DNA of 17,089 nucleotides from DATJFH01 sp035495815 (GCA_035495815.1 DATJFH010000235.1:1-17089), one strand, 5' to 3'. Positions 1-7,305 are shown, counted from the stretch's first letter. Numbers and translations: made by a program. Notes: generated by a model not told the origin, from the letters alone.

Positions 1-1
1 G

Positions 2-220
2 GAGAGCGGGTTCATCACCAGCTTGCGGCATCAGCAACTGCTGAGTGAGTCGGCGCAATACCTCGACAAAGCCGCCGGCGCGGTGCGCGACAAAATCCCG
101 CACGAGATGCTGCTGCTCGATCTCTACAGCGCGCTGCGGCCCATCGACGCGATCACGGGCGCGACGACGGCGGACGACATACTCAATCGAATCTTTTCGA
201 CTTTTTGCATCGGGAAGTAA
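2..220 (+). CDS. mnmE: tRNA modification GTPase MnmE, C-terminal fragment (5' end outside window)
   Basis: Only the last 72 codons are present; the frame is open from base 2 and ends with TAA at 218-220. The fragment matches the C-terminal helical part of MnmE. It has an alanine- and leucine-rich helix, an 'HEMLLLDLYSALRPIDAITG' stretch, a 'TTADDILNRIFSTFCIGK' end, and the invariant terminal C-[IV]-G-K tetrapeptide, whose cysteine is the conserved MnmE residue. In the family, MnmE acts with MnmG to put a carboxymethylaminomethyl or aminomethyl group on U34 of certain tRNAs, using GTP, FAD and methylene-tetrahydrofolate in the cytosol. The G domain lies upstream of the window, so its motifs cannot be checked. 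The next plus-strand gene starts 142 nt later and is not obviously related. The ending is diagnostic. Confidence 0.95.
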   Translation, partial: ESGFITSLRHQQLLSESAQYLDKAAGAVRDKIPHEMLLLDLYSALRPIDAITGATTADDILNRIFSTFCIGK

Positions 221-224
221 GATC

Positions 225-247
225 CCCGATCCGCGAGAGTAATCGGG
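225..247 (+). terminator. weak hairpin after mnmE, possible terminator
   Basis: CCCGAT (225-230) and ATCGGG (242-247) form a 6-bp stem with an 11-nt loop, 4 nt after the mnmE stop codon. The following sequence is only moderately T-rich and has no uninterrupted T-tract, so an intrinsic terminator is possible but not clear. The rest of the 221-362 gap shows no convincing promoter. Confidence 0.35.
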
Positions 248-362
248 CTACTTAATTCGGGCCGCTCGAATCCCGGCGCCGATGCCATCTTCGCTTTCAA
301 CCCCCACGGTTGCGATTCTTGTGGCGCCTACGTCAAACTGGAGGATAGATTACGTCTCTCCA

Positions 363-989
363 ATGCCTGAATTTTGCAGTTGCGGCGTCCAGTTACCGGA
401 AGATGCGCGGTTCTGCCACAAATGTGGCAAGCCCCAGCGGGAGGAGATGGTCGTAGAAATGCCGCCACCGCCAGGTCCAGCCGCGCCGGCTCCCCCGCCC
501 GTGAGCGCCTGGTCCGGCGCGCCGAGTTTTCACAACCCGGTCGCCGTGCGCGTGGGCTTGTTCGTGGCCAGCATCGCGACATTTCTCTGCCTGGCCGTGC
601 CGTTCGGCTTTGCCGTCTGGCTGCCTTCCGCGGGGTTCGCTTCCGTCTACCTGTTCAGCCGGCGCACGGGACAGGCGCTTTCGGTGCGGAACGGCGCCCG
701 CATGGGATGGATCTCCGGGATGCTGAGCTTCGTCATCATCACGGTGCTGTTCACGATGATTGCGGCGGCGCTCTCCAGCCGTCCGGGAGGCTTGCCGGAG
801 TTCTTCCGCGAGCAGCTCAACGCGCGGTCCGTATCCAGCCAGGATATGGAGAAGGCGATCGAGATGTTGAAGAATCCGGCGGACCAGGCGCTGGTCTATC
901 TCTTTTTCCTGCTCTTCTGGTTCATCATGATCTCGGTGTTCTGCACGGCCGGCGGCGCGATCGGCGCCAAGGTGCTGGGCAAGGACTGA
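363..989 (+). CDS. zinc-ribbon membrane protein of unknown function
   Basis: A 208-residue protein. Residues 1-23 form a short zinc ribbon with cysteines at 5, 7, 18 and 21 (C-x-C...C-x2-C, 'FCHKCGK'). A Pro/Ala-rich linker (about 33-56) follows. There are about four hydrophobic segments (about 64-82, 83-99, 116-137, 177-200), with a polar loop of about 40 residues between the third and fourth. The architecture is common among bacterial zinc-ribbon membrane proteins, where the ribbon sits at the N-terminus in the cytosol; the function is unknown. I chose the ATG at 363 because the ribbon begins directly there. An in-frame start at 282 would add 27 low-complexity residues. A GGAGG at 340-344 is 18 nt from the ATG, too far to be a normal ribosome binding site. 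The last 94 nt overlap the convergent EamA gene. Confidence 0.8.
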   Translation: MPEFCSCGVQLPEDARFCHKCGKPQREEMVVEMPPPPGPAAPAPPPVSAWSGAPSFHNPVAVRVGLFVASIATFLCLAVPFGFAVWLPSAGFASVYLFSRRTGQALSVRNGARMGWISGMLSFVIITVLFTMIAAALSSRPGGLPEFFREQLNARSVSSQDMEKAIEMLKNPADQALVYLFFLLFWFIMISVFCTAGGAIGAKVLGKD

Positions 990-1942
990 GGTGCTTTCTT
1001 CGCATAGCGCTTGACCAGCGCGACACCTGTGAAGATGATCGCCATCGCCAGGGCTTCGCGCCAGCCGAACGGCTCGCGGTAGACGAGCCACCCCAGCGTC
1101 ACCGCGACCATCGAGTTGAGGTAAGGATAGATCGAGACCACCGCCACCGGCAGCTTGTCGAGAGCGTAGGCATACGCGCTGTATCCCACGATGGAGCCGA
1201 AAATCACCAGGTAAAGCACCGCCCCGGCGCCGCGCGTTGTCCAGACGATAGGATGCTCGGGCACAAGCAGCGCCAGCGGCGTGAACGCAATTCCGGCCGC
1301 CAGCTGGTGAATCGCGCCGACCACGATCGGGTGCGCCTTCATCTCCTGCCGTTTTTGAAAAATCGAGCCGAACGACCACGACGCCATGCCCAGCTGCAGA
1401 ATCAGGAATCCGGCGAGCGTATTGCGGCCGAGGCTGTGCCCCGTCAAATCCGGCGCAAGGAGTAGAGCCGCGCCGCCCAGGCCGACGAGCATTCCGAAGA
1501 GGGTCGGCCAGTGCAGGCGCTCTCCGCCCGGGAGCAGCGCTTCGATCCCTACCATCCAGAACGGCGATATGGTGATGAACAGACCCGCCAGTCCGCTTGG
1601 GATGCGCAGTTCGGCGAACACCAGCGCTCCGTTGCCGATCCCCAGGATGAGCGCGCCGCTGATGCAGGCGCTGCGAAGATCGCGGCCGCGCGGCAGCAGC
1701 GAACCGCGCCAGGCGGCCGCGGCCAGCAGGATCGAGCCCGAAAGGAGAAAGCGGATCGATACCAGCGCCAGCGGAGGCACCGTTTCGAGCGCCATGCGAA
1801 TGCCGAGGTAGGTAGTGCCCCAGAAGAAGCAAACGGAAATCAGCGCCACGTATGCTTTGAAAAGAGGATGGCCCCGCAATAGATCAAGCGTAGCATGCGC
1901 CCGGCGTCCCTCCGCGGCGCGAGGGGTGTATAATCCTGGCAT
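896..1942 (-). CDS. EamA/DMT-superfamily transporter (10 TM)
   Basis: A 348-residue integral membrane protein made of two EamA repeats, about ten hydrophobic segments in all. First-repeat signatures are 'VCFFWGTTYLGIRMAL' and 'VSIRFLLSGSILL'. Second-repeat signatures are 'GSIVGYSAYAYAL', 'YPYLNSMVAVTLGWLVYREP' and 'IIFTGVALVKRYAKK'. Relatives (RhaT/YdcZ/PecM-like) export amino acids or other metabolites through the inner membrane; the substrate cannot be read from sequence. Start choice is uncertain. The ATG at 1942 has an AAGG-type site very close upstream. A TTG at 1879 lies 7 nt after a TACGCT hexamer and would give the shorter N-terminus usual for the family. The frame is open up to 2167, but that stretch is not conserved-looking. 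The 28-residue basic C-terminal tail is encoded antisense to the end of the zinc-ribbon gene. Confidence 0.9.
   Translation of the reverse strand: MPGLYTPRAAEGRRAHATLDLLRGHPLFKAYVALISVCFFWGTTYLGIRMALETVPPLALVSIRFLLSGSILLAAAAWRGSLLPRGRDLRSACISGALILGIGNGALVFAELRIPSGLAGLFITISPFWMVGIEALLPGGERLHWPTLFGMLVGLGGAALLLAPDLTGHSLGRNTLAGFLILQLGMASWSFGSIFQKRQEMKAHPIVVGAIHQLAAGIAFTPLALLVPEHPIVWTTRGAGAVLYLVIFGSIVGYSAYAYALDKLPVAVVSIYPYLNSMVAVTLGWLVYREPFGWREALAMAIIFTGVALVKRYAKKAPQSLPSTLAPIAPPAVQNTEIMMNQKSRKKR
1929..1934 (+). promoter_or_regulatory. -10 element (TATAAT) upstream of the BACON-like gene
   Basis: A perfect TATAAT at 1929-1934 lies on the plus strand, 153 nt before the ATG at 2088. No good -35 is visible at 16-18 nt spacing. 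If used, transcription would begin near 1941 and produce a leader of about 147 nt. The site also overlaps the first codons of the minus-strand EamA gene if that gene starts at 1942. Confidence 0.45.
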
Positions 1943-2001
1943 CACCCTTGGCGCACCCGGAGTGACCGGCCGTTCGGGACTCTTCCCGCGGACCGCACTC
2001 G

Positions 2002-2057
2002 GCCTGCCTTCATCAGGCGCTCGCTCGAGCGGGGCTGGACCGGCTGAAAATCGGTCC
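2002..2057 (+). other. hairpins in the leader of the BACON-like gene
   Basis: Two inverted repeats lie in the stretch that would be the 5' leader. GCCTG (2002-2006) pairs with CAGGC (2014-2018) over a 7-nt loop. GGACCG (2037-2042) pairs with CGGTCC (2052-2057) over a 9-nt loop that includes AAAA. The second hairpin ends about 14 nt before the ribosome binding site. I do not recognise a known riboswitch class. Confidence 0.4.
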
Positions 2058-2087
2058 GCCGGAATGGGTTCTGGAGAGAAATTCAGA

Positions 2088-3155
2088 ATGAGAATCATGG
2101 TTCCCTTTCTGGCGATCGCCGTCTGCGGGGCGGCCCTTGCCGGAGACGACGTGAAGCCGCTGGTCACACCGGTCTGTTCCTACGATCTTGCCGCCGGCGC
2201 CGGCACGGGCGGAGTCATCGCGGCCGGAGGTGGAAGCGGCTCGCTGCTGGTGAACGCGGGGCCGGGCTGTCCCTGGACCGCTACCAGCGATTCGCCCTGG
2301 CTCACGGTTACTTCGACGCCCGCGGGCTCCGGTCCCGGGACCGTCACCTTCCAGGCCGCCGCCAACGCCGGTGAGCAGCGCGTGGGACGCGTGATCGTGG
2401 CGACACAGTTTTATGCCGTGACTCAGAGCGGCTCCGGATCGGGAACCGTGATCGGCCCCCCGGCCGGCCTGTCGCTGGACACCTCGCTGGCGCTGCCTAC
2501 GTCCATCAGCGGAGGCGGATGGTCGACGACGCTATTCATCACCAACATCTCGACGATCTCTGAGCGCTTCACGATTCGCTTCTACAGGCCGGATGGAACG
2601 GCGCGCAGCACGCCTTTGGTTGGCGCGGGATCGGTAGACACGCTCAGCGGGACGCTCGATCCCGGCGCGATGCAGGTATTCGAAACCACGGATACGGGAG
2701 CGCTCGAGCCGGGATGGGCCGTCCTCATCCCCGGGACGGCCGGGGCCTCCAGGCTGTCCGGATTTGCTTTGATCCGGCAGCGGTCGCCGGCCGCCGAAGC
2801 TATCGTGCCGCTGTCCGGGACCGCGGCCGCCCGGCAGTTCGTCCTCCTGTTCGACACCAGCGCGGGCTTCGCCACCGGAACGGCGCTGGCCAATCCGAAC
2901 ACCAGCCCCCTCACCGTCACCGCCGTCGTGAGGAACTCGGCTGGCCGGACGCTGGCGATCGACTCCCTGACGCTCCCGCCGCTCGGATCGATTACCTTCT
3001 CGATGACCGACAGGTTCCCGGCTTCGGCCAATCAGAAGGGCAGCCTGCTGATTTCGGCCAGCCCGTCGGGCGTGATAGCGCTGGGCTTGAGGTTCAGTCC
3101 CAGCTTTACCTTTACGTCGTTCCCGCCGTTGACTTCCCCGGACATTCAACGGTGA
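2088..3155 (+). CDS. exported BACON-like / beta-sandwich protein
   Basis: A 355-residue protein with a short signal peptide (residues 1-18, hydrophobic 'MVPFLAIAVCGAALA', likely cleavage after ALA). Residues about 29-115 resemble a BACON-type Ig-like domain: 'GGGSGSLLVNAG', 'GCPWTATSDSPWLTV', 'GPGTVTFQAAAN', and a closing 'YAVTQSG'. Residues about 128-350 form a second beta-rich domain with 'WSTTLFITNIS', 'FTIRFYRPDG', 'FALIRQRS', 'LFDTSAGFATGTALANPN', 'LPPLGS' and 'IALGLRFSP'. I associate this architecture with secreted Solibacter-type proteins. BACON domains are thought to bind carbohydrate or mucin; no catalytic residues are evident. The start is set by the signal peptide and by GGAGAG at 2072-2077, 10 nt upstream. 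The frame is open back to 1815 but is antisense to the EamA gene there. Exact function is unknown. Confidence 0.85.
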   Translation: MRIMVPFLAIAVCGAALAGDDVKPLVTPVCSYDLAAGAGTGGVIAAGGGSGSLLVNAGPGCPWTATSDSPWLTVTSTPAGSGPGTVTFQAAANAGEQRVGRVIVATQFYAVTQSGSGSGTVIGPPAGLSLDTSLALPTSISGGGWSTTLFITNISTISERFTIRFYRPDGTARSTPLVGAGSVDTLSGTLDPGAMQVFETTDTGALEPGWAVLIPGTAGASRLSGFALIRQRSPAAEAIVPLSGTAAARQFVLLFDTSAGFATGTALANPNTSPLTVTAVVRNSAGRTLAIDSLTLPPLGSITFSMTDRFPASANQKGSLLISASPSGVIALGLRFSPSFTFTSFPPLTSPDIQR

Positions 3156-3218
3156 GCCCCCGGAGCGCAATCGGCATCTCCGCCCGCATCCCGCCTCGAA
3201 CAGGTCTGCGCCAGTTGC

Positions 3219-3240
3219 GGTCCCATTGACCCGAACCGGG
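3219..3240 (+). repeat. imperfect 22-nt direct repeat, copy 1
   Basis: This copy matches 4700-4721 at 19 of 22 positions, with the shared core ATTGACCC-n-AACCGG preceded by GGTCC. It lies 63 nt after the stop of the BACON-like gene and upstream of the GH144-like gene. The two copies bracket that gene. This copy also carries a small ACCCG/CGGGT hairpin. Confidence 0.5.
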
Positions 3241-3309
3241 TTGGCGCTGGAGGCATCTGCTCGGGCGGTAAAATCGATTTCCCGTGATGCGGAATTGAGT
3301 GGACTCGTA

Positions 3310-3315
3310 TATAAT
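3310..3315 (+). promoter_or_regulatory. -10 element (TATAAT) immediately upstream of the GH144-like gene
   Basis: A perfect TATAAT at 3310-3315 ends 10 nt before the TTG at 3326. It falls inside the extended frame that would begin at the GTG at 3299, which argues against that longer start. No TTGACA-like -35 is seen at 16-18 nt. Transcription would begin about 3-4 nt before the TTG, leaving no room for a Shine-Dalgarno sequence. Confidence 0.6.
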
Positions 3316-3325
3316 ATTAGCTAGA

Positions 3326-4597
3326 TTGCGCCCCGGTTTCTCGCGCCGAACCTTCCTACAATCTCTCTGCGCTGGAGGTGCGTCGATTGGATCGCAGAGC
3401 CCGCTAGCCGGAGCAAAGCCGGATCTCGAGGGCGATCGTTTGCTCGACGAAATCGAGCGGCGCGCCTGCCGCTATTTCTACGAAATGGCCGACCCGAGCT
3501 CCGGACTGGTTCTTGACCGCGCCTTCGTCAACGACATCTATTCTCCGGGCGTAGCCAGCATTGCCGCCACCGGATTCGGGCTGAGCGCGATGGCCATTGC
3601 CGCCCGGCGCTTCTACCTCGATCGCGGCGCGATCGAGTCCAGGGTTCTCAGGACGCTGAAATTTCTCTGCGACCGCACCGATCAGGAGCGCGGTTTCTTC
3701 TACCACTTCCTCGATTCCTCGAGCGGCAAGCGGGTGTGGGGGAGCGAGGCGTCCTCGGTCGACACCACCTGGCTTCTTTGTGGTGTCCTGCACTGCAGCG
3801 CCTTCTTCGACAATTCCGAGATCCGCAAGCTCTCTTCGGAATTGATAAACAGGGCGGATTGGGAGTGGATGCTGAATGGCAGCCAGGCCCTTTGTCACGG
3901 GTGGACTCCCGAAAAGGGTTTCCTCAAATACCGTTGGGACGCCTATTCCGAAGTGCTGGCGATGTACCTGCTTGCCATCGCGTCCGAAAAGCACCCGATT
4001 CCGGCGTCCTGCTGGAACGCCTTCGCGCGCCCGCTGCGCGAGTACCAGGGCATCTTTTTCATAGACGCGGGAGTGCCGCTCTTCGTCCATCAGTATTCCC
4101 ACGCATGGTTCGATTTCCGGAACCGGCGCGACCGCTACGCGGACTACTACCGCAATTCGGTTCGCGCCACCCAGGCGCACCGTCTGTACTGCCTCTCCTA
4201 CTCACGGGACTTCCCCTGGTATGGACCGGATATGTGGGGGGTGACGGCCTCGGACTCGCGCACGGGCTATCGCGCCTGGTGCTCTCCTCACAGTCCGCCG
4301 GACGGCACGCTCGTGCCGTGCGCCGCCGGCGGTTCGCTCGTGTTTCTTCCGCAGTCATGCGGAACCGTGCTGCAAAAGATGTTCGATGAGTATGGCGACA
4401 AAGCGTGGTCGAAGTACGGCTTCGTGGACGCCTTTCATCCCAAGGAGGACTGGTATAGCCGTTACATTCTGGGGATCGATCAGGGCATCCTCTTGTTGAT
4501 GGCGGAAAACGCCCGCAGCGGTTCGGTCTGGGAAGCGGTGATGTCCACCTCCGAAGCGCGGCGCGCCATGGATGCGGTAGGGTTGCGGTCTACCTAG
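3326..4597 (+). CDS. Tat-exported glycoamylase-like / GH144-type glycoside hydrolase
   Basis: A 423-residue protein beginning with a twin-arginine-type signal, 'FSRRTFLQSLCAGGASIG', which implies folded export to the periplasm. The rest is an (alpha/alpha)6-barrel protein of the 'Glycoamylase' domain family (Pfam PF10091). That family includes GH144 endo-beta-1,2-glucanases and related beta-glucan enzymes. Family landmarks include 'RRACRYFYEMADPSSGLVLDR', 'SPGVASIAATGFGLSAM', 'GFFYHFLD', 'SSVDTTWLLCG', 'YRWDAYSEVLAMYLLA', 'PWYGPDMWGVTASDS', 'DGTLVPCAAGGSLVFLP', 'YGFVDAFHP' and 'ILGIDQGILLLMAEN'. The TTG at 3326 is chosen because a TATAAT overlaps the longer GTG-start reading. Substrate preference is inferred from family only. 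The gene is single, with no transporter or other sugar gene beside it. Confidence 0.85.
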   Translation: MRPGFSRRTFLQSLCAGGASIGSQSPLAGAKPDLEGDRLLDEIERRACRYFYEMADPSSGLVLDRAFVNDIYSPGVASIAATGFGLSAMAIAARRFYLDRGAIESRVLRTLKFLCDRTDQERGFFYHFLDSSSGKRVWGSEASSVDTTWLLCGVLHCSAFFDNSEIRKLSSELINRADWEWMLNGSQALCHGWTPEKGFLKYRWDAYSEVLAMYLLAIASEKHPIPASCWNAFARPLREYQGIFFIDAGVPLFVHQYSHAWFDFRNRRDRYADYYRNSVRATQAHRLYCLSYSRDFPWYGPDMWGVTASDSRTGYRAWCSPHSPPDGTLVPCAAGGSLVFLPQSCGTVLQKMFDEYGDKAWSKYGFVDAFHPKEDWYSRYILGIDQGILLLMAENARSGSVWEAVMSTSEARRAMDAVGLRST

Positions 4598-4699
4598 GCG
4601 CCGGAATGTCTGCGCGGGCGCGGTATTGCATTCCTGATCACACGCGGCTTCGAGAGGTGTCCGGCGCCTCCCCTGCTTCGACCGCCTTTCAACCAGAAA

Positions 4700-4721
4700 G
4701 GTCCAATTGACCCTAACCGGC
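4700..4721 (+). repeat. imperfect 22-nt direct repeat, copy 2 (contains the metK -35)
   Basis: Matches 3219-3240 at 19 of 22 positions in the same orientation. Upstream, both copies also share a CCAG tetranucleotide 3-4 nt before GGTCC. The TTGACC within this copy (4707-4712) serves as the apparent -35 of the metK promoter. At copy 1 no -10 follows at the right distance. Confidence 0.5.
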
Positions 4722-4735
4722 GAGTCCGGTAAACT
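4707..4735 (+). promoter_or_regulatory. sigma-70-type promoter for metK-ahcY
   Basis: TTGACC (4707-4712), a 17-nt spacer, and TAAACT (4730-4735) make the best -35/-10 pair in the window. The expected start of transcription is near 4742, giving a leader of about 96 nt before the metK ATG at 4838. In that leader TCGTG and CACGA (about 4764-4786) can pair, and the ribosome binding site is AGGAGA at 4824-4829. Confidence 0.7.
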
Positions 4736-4837
4736 AGGCAATCGTAGCTTTTTGGCTTATTTCTTCGTGGGCCAGCTTACCGCACGACCACTAATCTAAA
4801 CGACACGGGGAGCCGCTTGCGTCAGGAGAATCTAGAA

Positions 4838-6007
4838 ATGTCACAAAAACAAAGGCATATATTCACGTCCGAGTCCGTCACCGAGGGCCACCCCGACAAG
4901 ATCGCCGACCAGATATCCGACGCGGTTCTCGATTCGGTGCTGGAGCAGGATCCCTACGGCAGAGTGGCCTGCGAGACTCTGGTCACCACCGGGATCTGCA
5001 TGGTTGCTGGGGAAATCACGACCAAGTGCTACGTCGACGTAGCGCGCCTGGCGCGGGAAACCATCGAGTACGTGGGCTACACGGACGCCGCCTTCGGCTT
5101 CGACCACAAGACCTGCGGCGTGCTGAACGTCATCCAGCCCCAGTCGCCGGACATCGCCATGGGCGTGGACCCGGGCGGCGCGGGCGACCAGGGCATGATG
5201 TTCGGCTACGCTTGCGACGAAACTCCCGAGCTGATGCCTCTCCCCATCATGATGGCCCACAAGCTGGTGCGGCAGTTGAGCGACGTGCGCCGCGCCGGGC
5301 GGCTGGATTTTCTCCGTCCGGACGGCAAGAGCCAGGTCAGCGTCGAATACATCGACGGCAAACCCGCCCGCATCGACGCCGTCGTCATTTCCACCCAGCA
5401 TTCCGATCAGGTCTCCATTGAAACACTCCGCGCCGAAGTCAGGAAGCACATCATCGATCCGATCCTGCCCGCCGAAATGGTGGATCCGGGAACCAAGTAC
5501 CACATCAATCCCACCGGACGCTTCGTGGTCGGCGGCCCGCACGGCGATACCGGACTCACCGGCCGCAAGATCATCGTCGACACCTATGGCGGCATGGGCC
5601 GGCACGGCGGCGGCGCGTTCTCCGGCAAGGATCCGACGAAGGTCGACCGCTCGGCCTGCTACATGGCCCGCTACATCGCCAAGAATATCGTGGCCGCCGG
5701 CCTCGCTACCCGCTGCGAAGTGCAGCTGGCCTATGCCATCGGCGTGGCCGAGCCGGTTTCGGTGCTGGTCAATACGTTCGGCACGGGCGTCATCGAGGAG
5801 AGCAAGATTACCTCGCTCGTGCGGGACGTATTCCAGCTGACGCCCAAGGCGATCATCAACCATCTGAATTTGAGGCGGCCCATCTACCGGAAGACCGCCG
5901 CCTTCGGCCATTTCGGGCGCACGGAAGAGAGCTTCTCCTGGGAAGCCACCGATAAGGCCGCGGAATTGAAGCAGGGAGCGACGGTCGCCGAAGCGGTCGC
6001 GCAATAA
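4838..6007 (+). CDS. metK: S-adenosylmethionine synthetase (methionine adenosyltransferase)
   Basis: A 389-residue cytosolic enzyme that makes S-adenosylmethionine from ATP and L-methionine. All three family domains are present at normal length. N-terminal signatures are 'TSESVTEGHPDKIADQISDA' with the catalytic His of GHPDK, and 'CETLVTTGICMVAGEITT'. The ATP signature follows ('GGAGDQGMMFGYACDETPE'). 'GRFVVGGPHGDTGLTGRKI' and the P-loop-like 'GGGAFSGKDPTKVDRSACY' complete the active site. The ATG at 4838 is chosen over an in-frame upstream TTG at 4817 because AGGAGA (4824-4829) sits 8 nt before it. It is followed after 10 nt by ahcY, so both are likely one transcript from the promoter at 4707-4735. 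Pairing SAM synthesis with S-adenosylhomocysteine removal makes sense for keeping methylation running. Confidence 0.98.
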   Translation: MSQKQRHIFTSESVTEGHPDKIADQISDAVLDSVLEQDPYGRVACETLVTTGICMVAGEITTKCYVDVARLARETIEYVGYTDAAFGFDHKTCGVLNVIQPQSPDIAMGVDPGGAGDQGMMFGYACDETPELMPLPIMMAHKLVRQLSDVRRAGRLDFLRPDGKSQVSVEYIDGKPARIDAVVISTQHSDQVSIETLRAEVRKHIIDPILPAEMVDPGTKYHINPTGRFVVGGPHGDTGLTGRKIIVDTYGGMGRHGGGAFSGKDPTKVDRSACYMARYIAKNIVAAGLATRCEVQLAYAIGVAEPVSVLVNTFGTGVIEESKITSLVRDVFQLTPKAIINHLNLRRPIYRKTAAFGHFGRTEESFSWEATDKAAELKQGATVAEAVAQ

Positions 6008-6017
6008 CAGGAGGAAT

Positions 6018-7298
6018 ATGGCAACCGACGCACAAATCACGATCGCCTGCGATGTGAAAGATCTCGCGCTGGCGGATCAGGGAAAGCGGCGCATGGAATG
6101 GGCATTCCAATCCATGCCCGTGCTCCAGACCATTCGCAAGCAGTTCATCAAGACGCAGCCGCTGGCGGGCATCCGTATCGCGGCCTGTCTGCACGTGACC
6201 ACCGAGACCGCCAACCTGATGGTCACCCTCCGCGACGGAGGGGCCAACGCCGTGCTGTGCGCCTCGAATCCGCTCTCCACCCAGGATGACGTAGCCGCCG
6301 CGCTGGTGCGGGACTTCGGCATCCCGGTCTACGCCATCAAGGGCGAGAACAACGATCAGTACTACTCTCACATTTCCGCCACCGCCGATCACAAGCCTCA
6401 GATCACCATGGACGACGGCGCGGATCTGGTCCATCATCTCCACACCAAGCGGAAAGATCTGCTCGAGGGAGTGGTGGGCGGCACCGAGGAGACCACCACC
6501 GGCGTGATCCGGTTGCGCGCCATGGCCAAGGAAGGGGTGCTGCGCTATCCGATCGTCGCCGTCAACGACGCGCTGACCAAGCACCTGTTCGACAACCGCT
6601 ACGGCACCGGGCAGAGCACGCTCGACGGCATCATCCGCGCCACCAACATGCTTCTGGCGGGCATGACCGTCGTGGTCGCCGGCTATGGCTGGTGCGGCCG
6701 CGGGGTGGCCAGCCGCGCCCGAGGCATGGGAGCCAGCGTCATCGTCACCGAAATCGATCCCACCAAAGCGCTCGAAGCGGTCATGGACGGCTTTCGCGTC
6801 ATGACCATGAACGAAGCCGCCGCCGTGGGCGATCTTTTCGTCACCCTGACCGGCAACAAGCACGTCATCGCCAAGGACCACTTCGAGAAGATGAAGAACG
6901 GCGCGATCCTTTGCAACTCCGGCCACTTCAACATCGAGATCGACCTGGAAGCTTTGGGCAAGGCCGCTTCCTCGCGGCGTCCGACGCGCGAATTCGTGGA
7001 GGAGTTCGCCCTCCGCGACGGCCGCCGCATTTATGTGCTGGGTGAAGGCCGCCTCATCAACCTGGCGGCCGCCGAAGGCCATCCGGCGTCGGTGATGGAT
7101 ATGAGCTTTGCCAACCAGGCCCTCTCGGCCGAATACATGGTGAAGAACCACGCCACGCTGGAAAAAACGGTCTACCCTGTTCCGGAAGCGCTCGACAAGC
7201 AAGTCGCCAAGATGAAGCTGGAATCGATGAAAGTTTCCATCGACCGGCTCACCATAGAGCAGGAACACTATCTGGCGAGCTGGTCTGAAGGGACGTAG
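6018..7298 (+). CDS. ahcY: adenosylhomocysteinase (S-adenosyl-L-homocysteine hydrolase)
   Basis: A 426-residue NAD-dependent enzyme that reversibly splits S-adenosylhomocysteine into homocysteine and adenosine, relieving product inhibition of methyltransferases. Visible family features are 'CLHVTTETANLMVTL', 'GAEETTTG'-like 'GGTEETTTGVIRL', and 'VNDALTKHLFDNRYGTGQS' with the substrate and NAD-contacting Lys/Asp (about 188-192). The dinucleotide fold is 'GYGWCGRG' (222-229). 'NSGHFNIEID' and a C-terminus 'SIDRLTIEQEHYLASW' that reaches the neighbouring subunit's NAD are also present. At about 426 residues and with this ending it looks like the shorter bacterial/archaeal class, without the insert of the long eukaryotic/proteobacterial class. 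AGGAGG at 6009-6014 precedes the ATG by 3 nt, and metK stops 10 nt upstream. Confidence 0.97.
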   Translation: MATDAQITIACDVKDLALADQGKRRMEWAFQSMPVLQTIRKQFIKTQPLAGIRIAACLHVTTETANLMVTLRDGGANAVLCASNPLSTQDDVAAALVRDFGIPVYAIKGENNDQYYSHISATADHKPQITMDDGADLVHHLHTKRKDLLEGVVGGTEETTTGVIRLRAMAKEGVLRYPIVAVNDALTKHLFDNRYGTGQSTLDGIIRATNMLLAGMTVVVAGYGWCGRGVASRARGMGASVIVTEIDPTKALEAVMDGFRVMTMNEAAAVGDLFVTLTGNKHVIAKDHFEKMKNGAILCNSGHFNIEIDLEALGKAASSRRPTREFVEEFALRDGRRIYVLGEGRLINLAAAEGHPASVMDMSFANQALSAEYMVKNHATLEKTVYPVPEALDKQVAKMKLESMKVSIDRLTIEQEHYLASWSEGT

Positions 7299-7305
7299 GC
7301 TCTCT

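Noticed and set aside
393..1832. A 479-codon minus-strand open frame and a 363-codon plus-strand frame (374-1465)
   Set aside because: Both are rich in Arg, Gly, Ala and Pro without family motifs and run across the zinc-ribbon and EamA genes, whose proteins have clear domains. They are typical frame shadows of GC-rich coding DNA.
1815..2087. In-frame N-terminal extension of the BACON-like protein back to 1815
   Set aside because: It is antisense to the EamA gene and its promoter region, and would bury the signal peptide 91 residues inside the protein.
3299..3325. GTG at 3299 as start of the GH144-like gene
   Set aside because: The nine extra codons contain the TATAAT that looks like the gene's own -10, and the Tat signal is best formed from the TTG at 3326.
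4736..4837. Known SAM-I, SAM-II or SAH riboswitch before metK
   Set aside because: I could not match the conserved core of any of these classes; reported instead as an unclassified leader.
4841..6040. A 399-codon minus-strand frame over metK, and a 470-codon one (7268-5856) over ahcY
   Set aside because: They are antisense to two unmistakable housekeeping genes and have no recognisable domain; the low stop density follows from GC-rich third positions.
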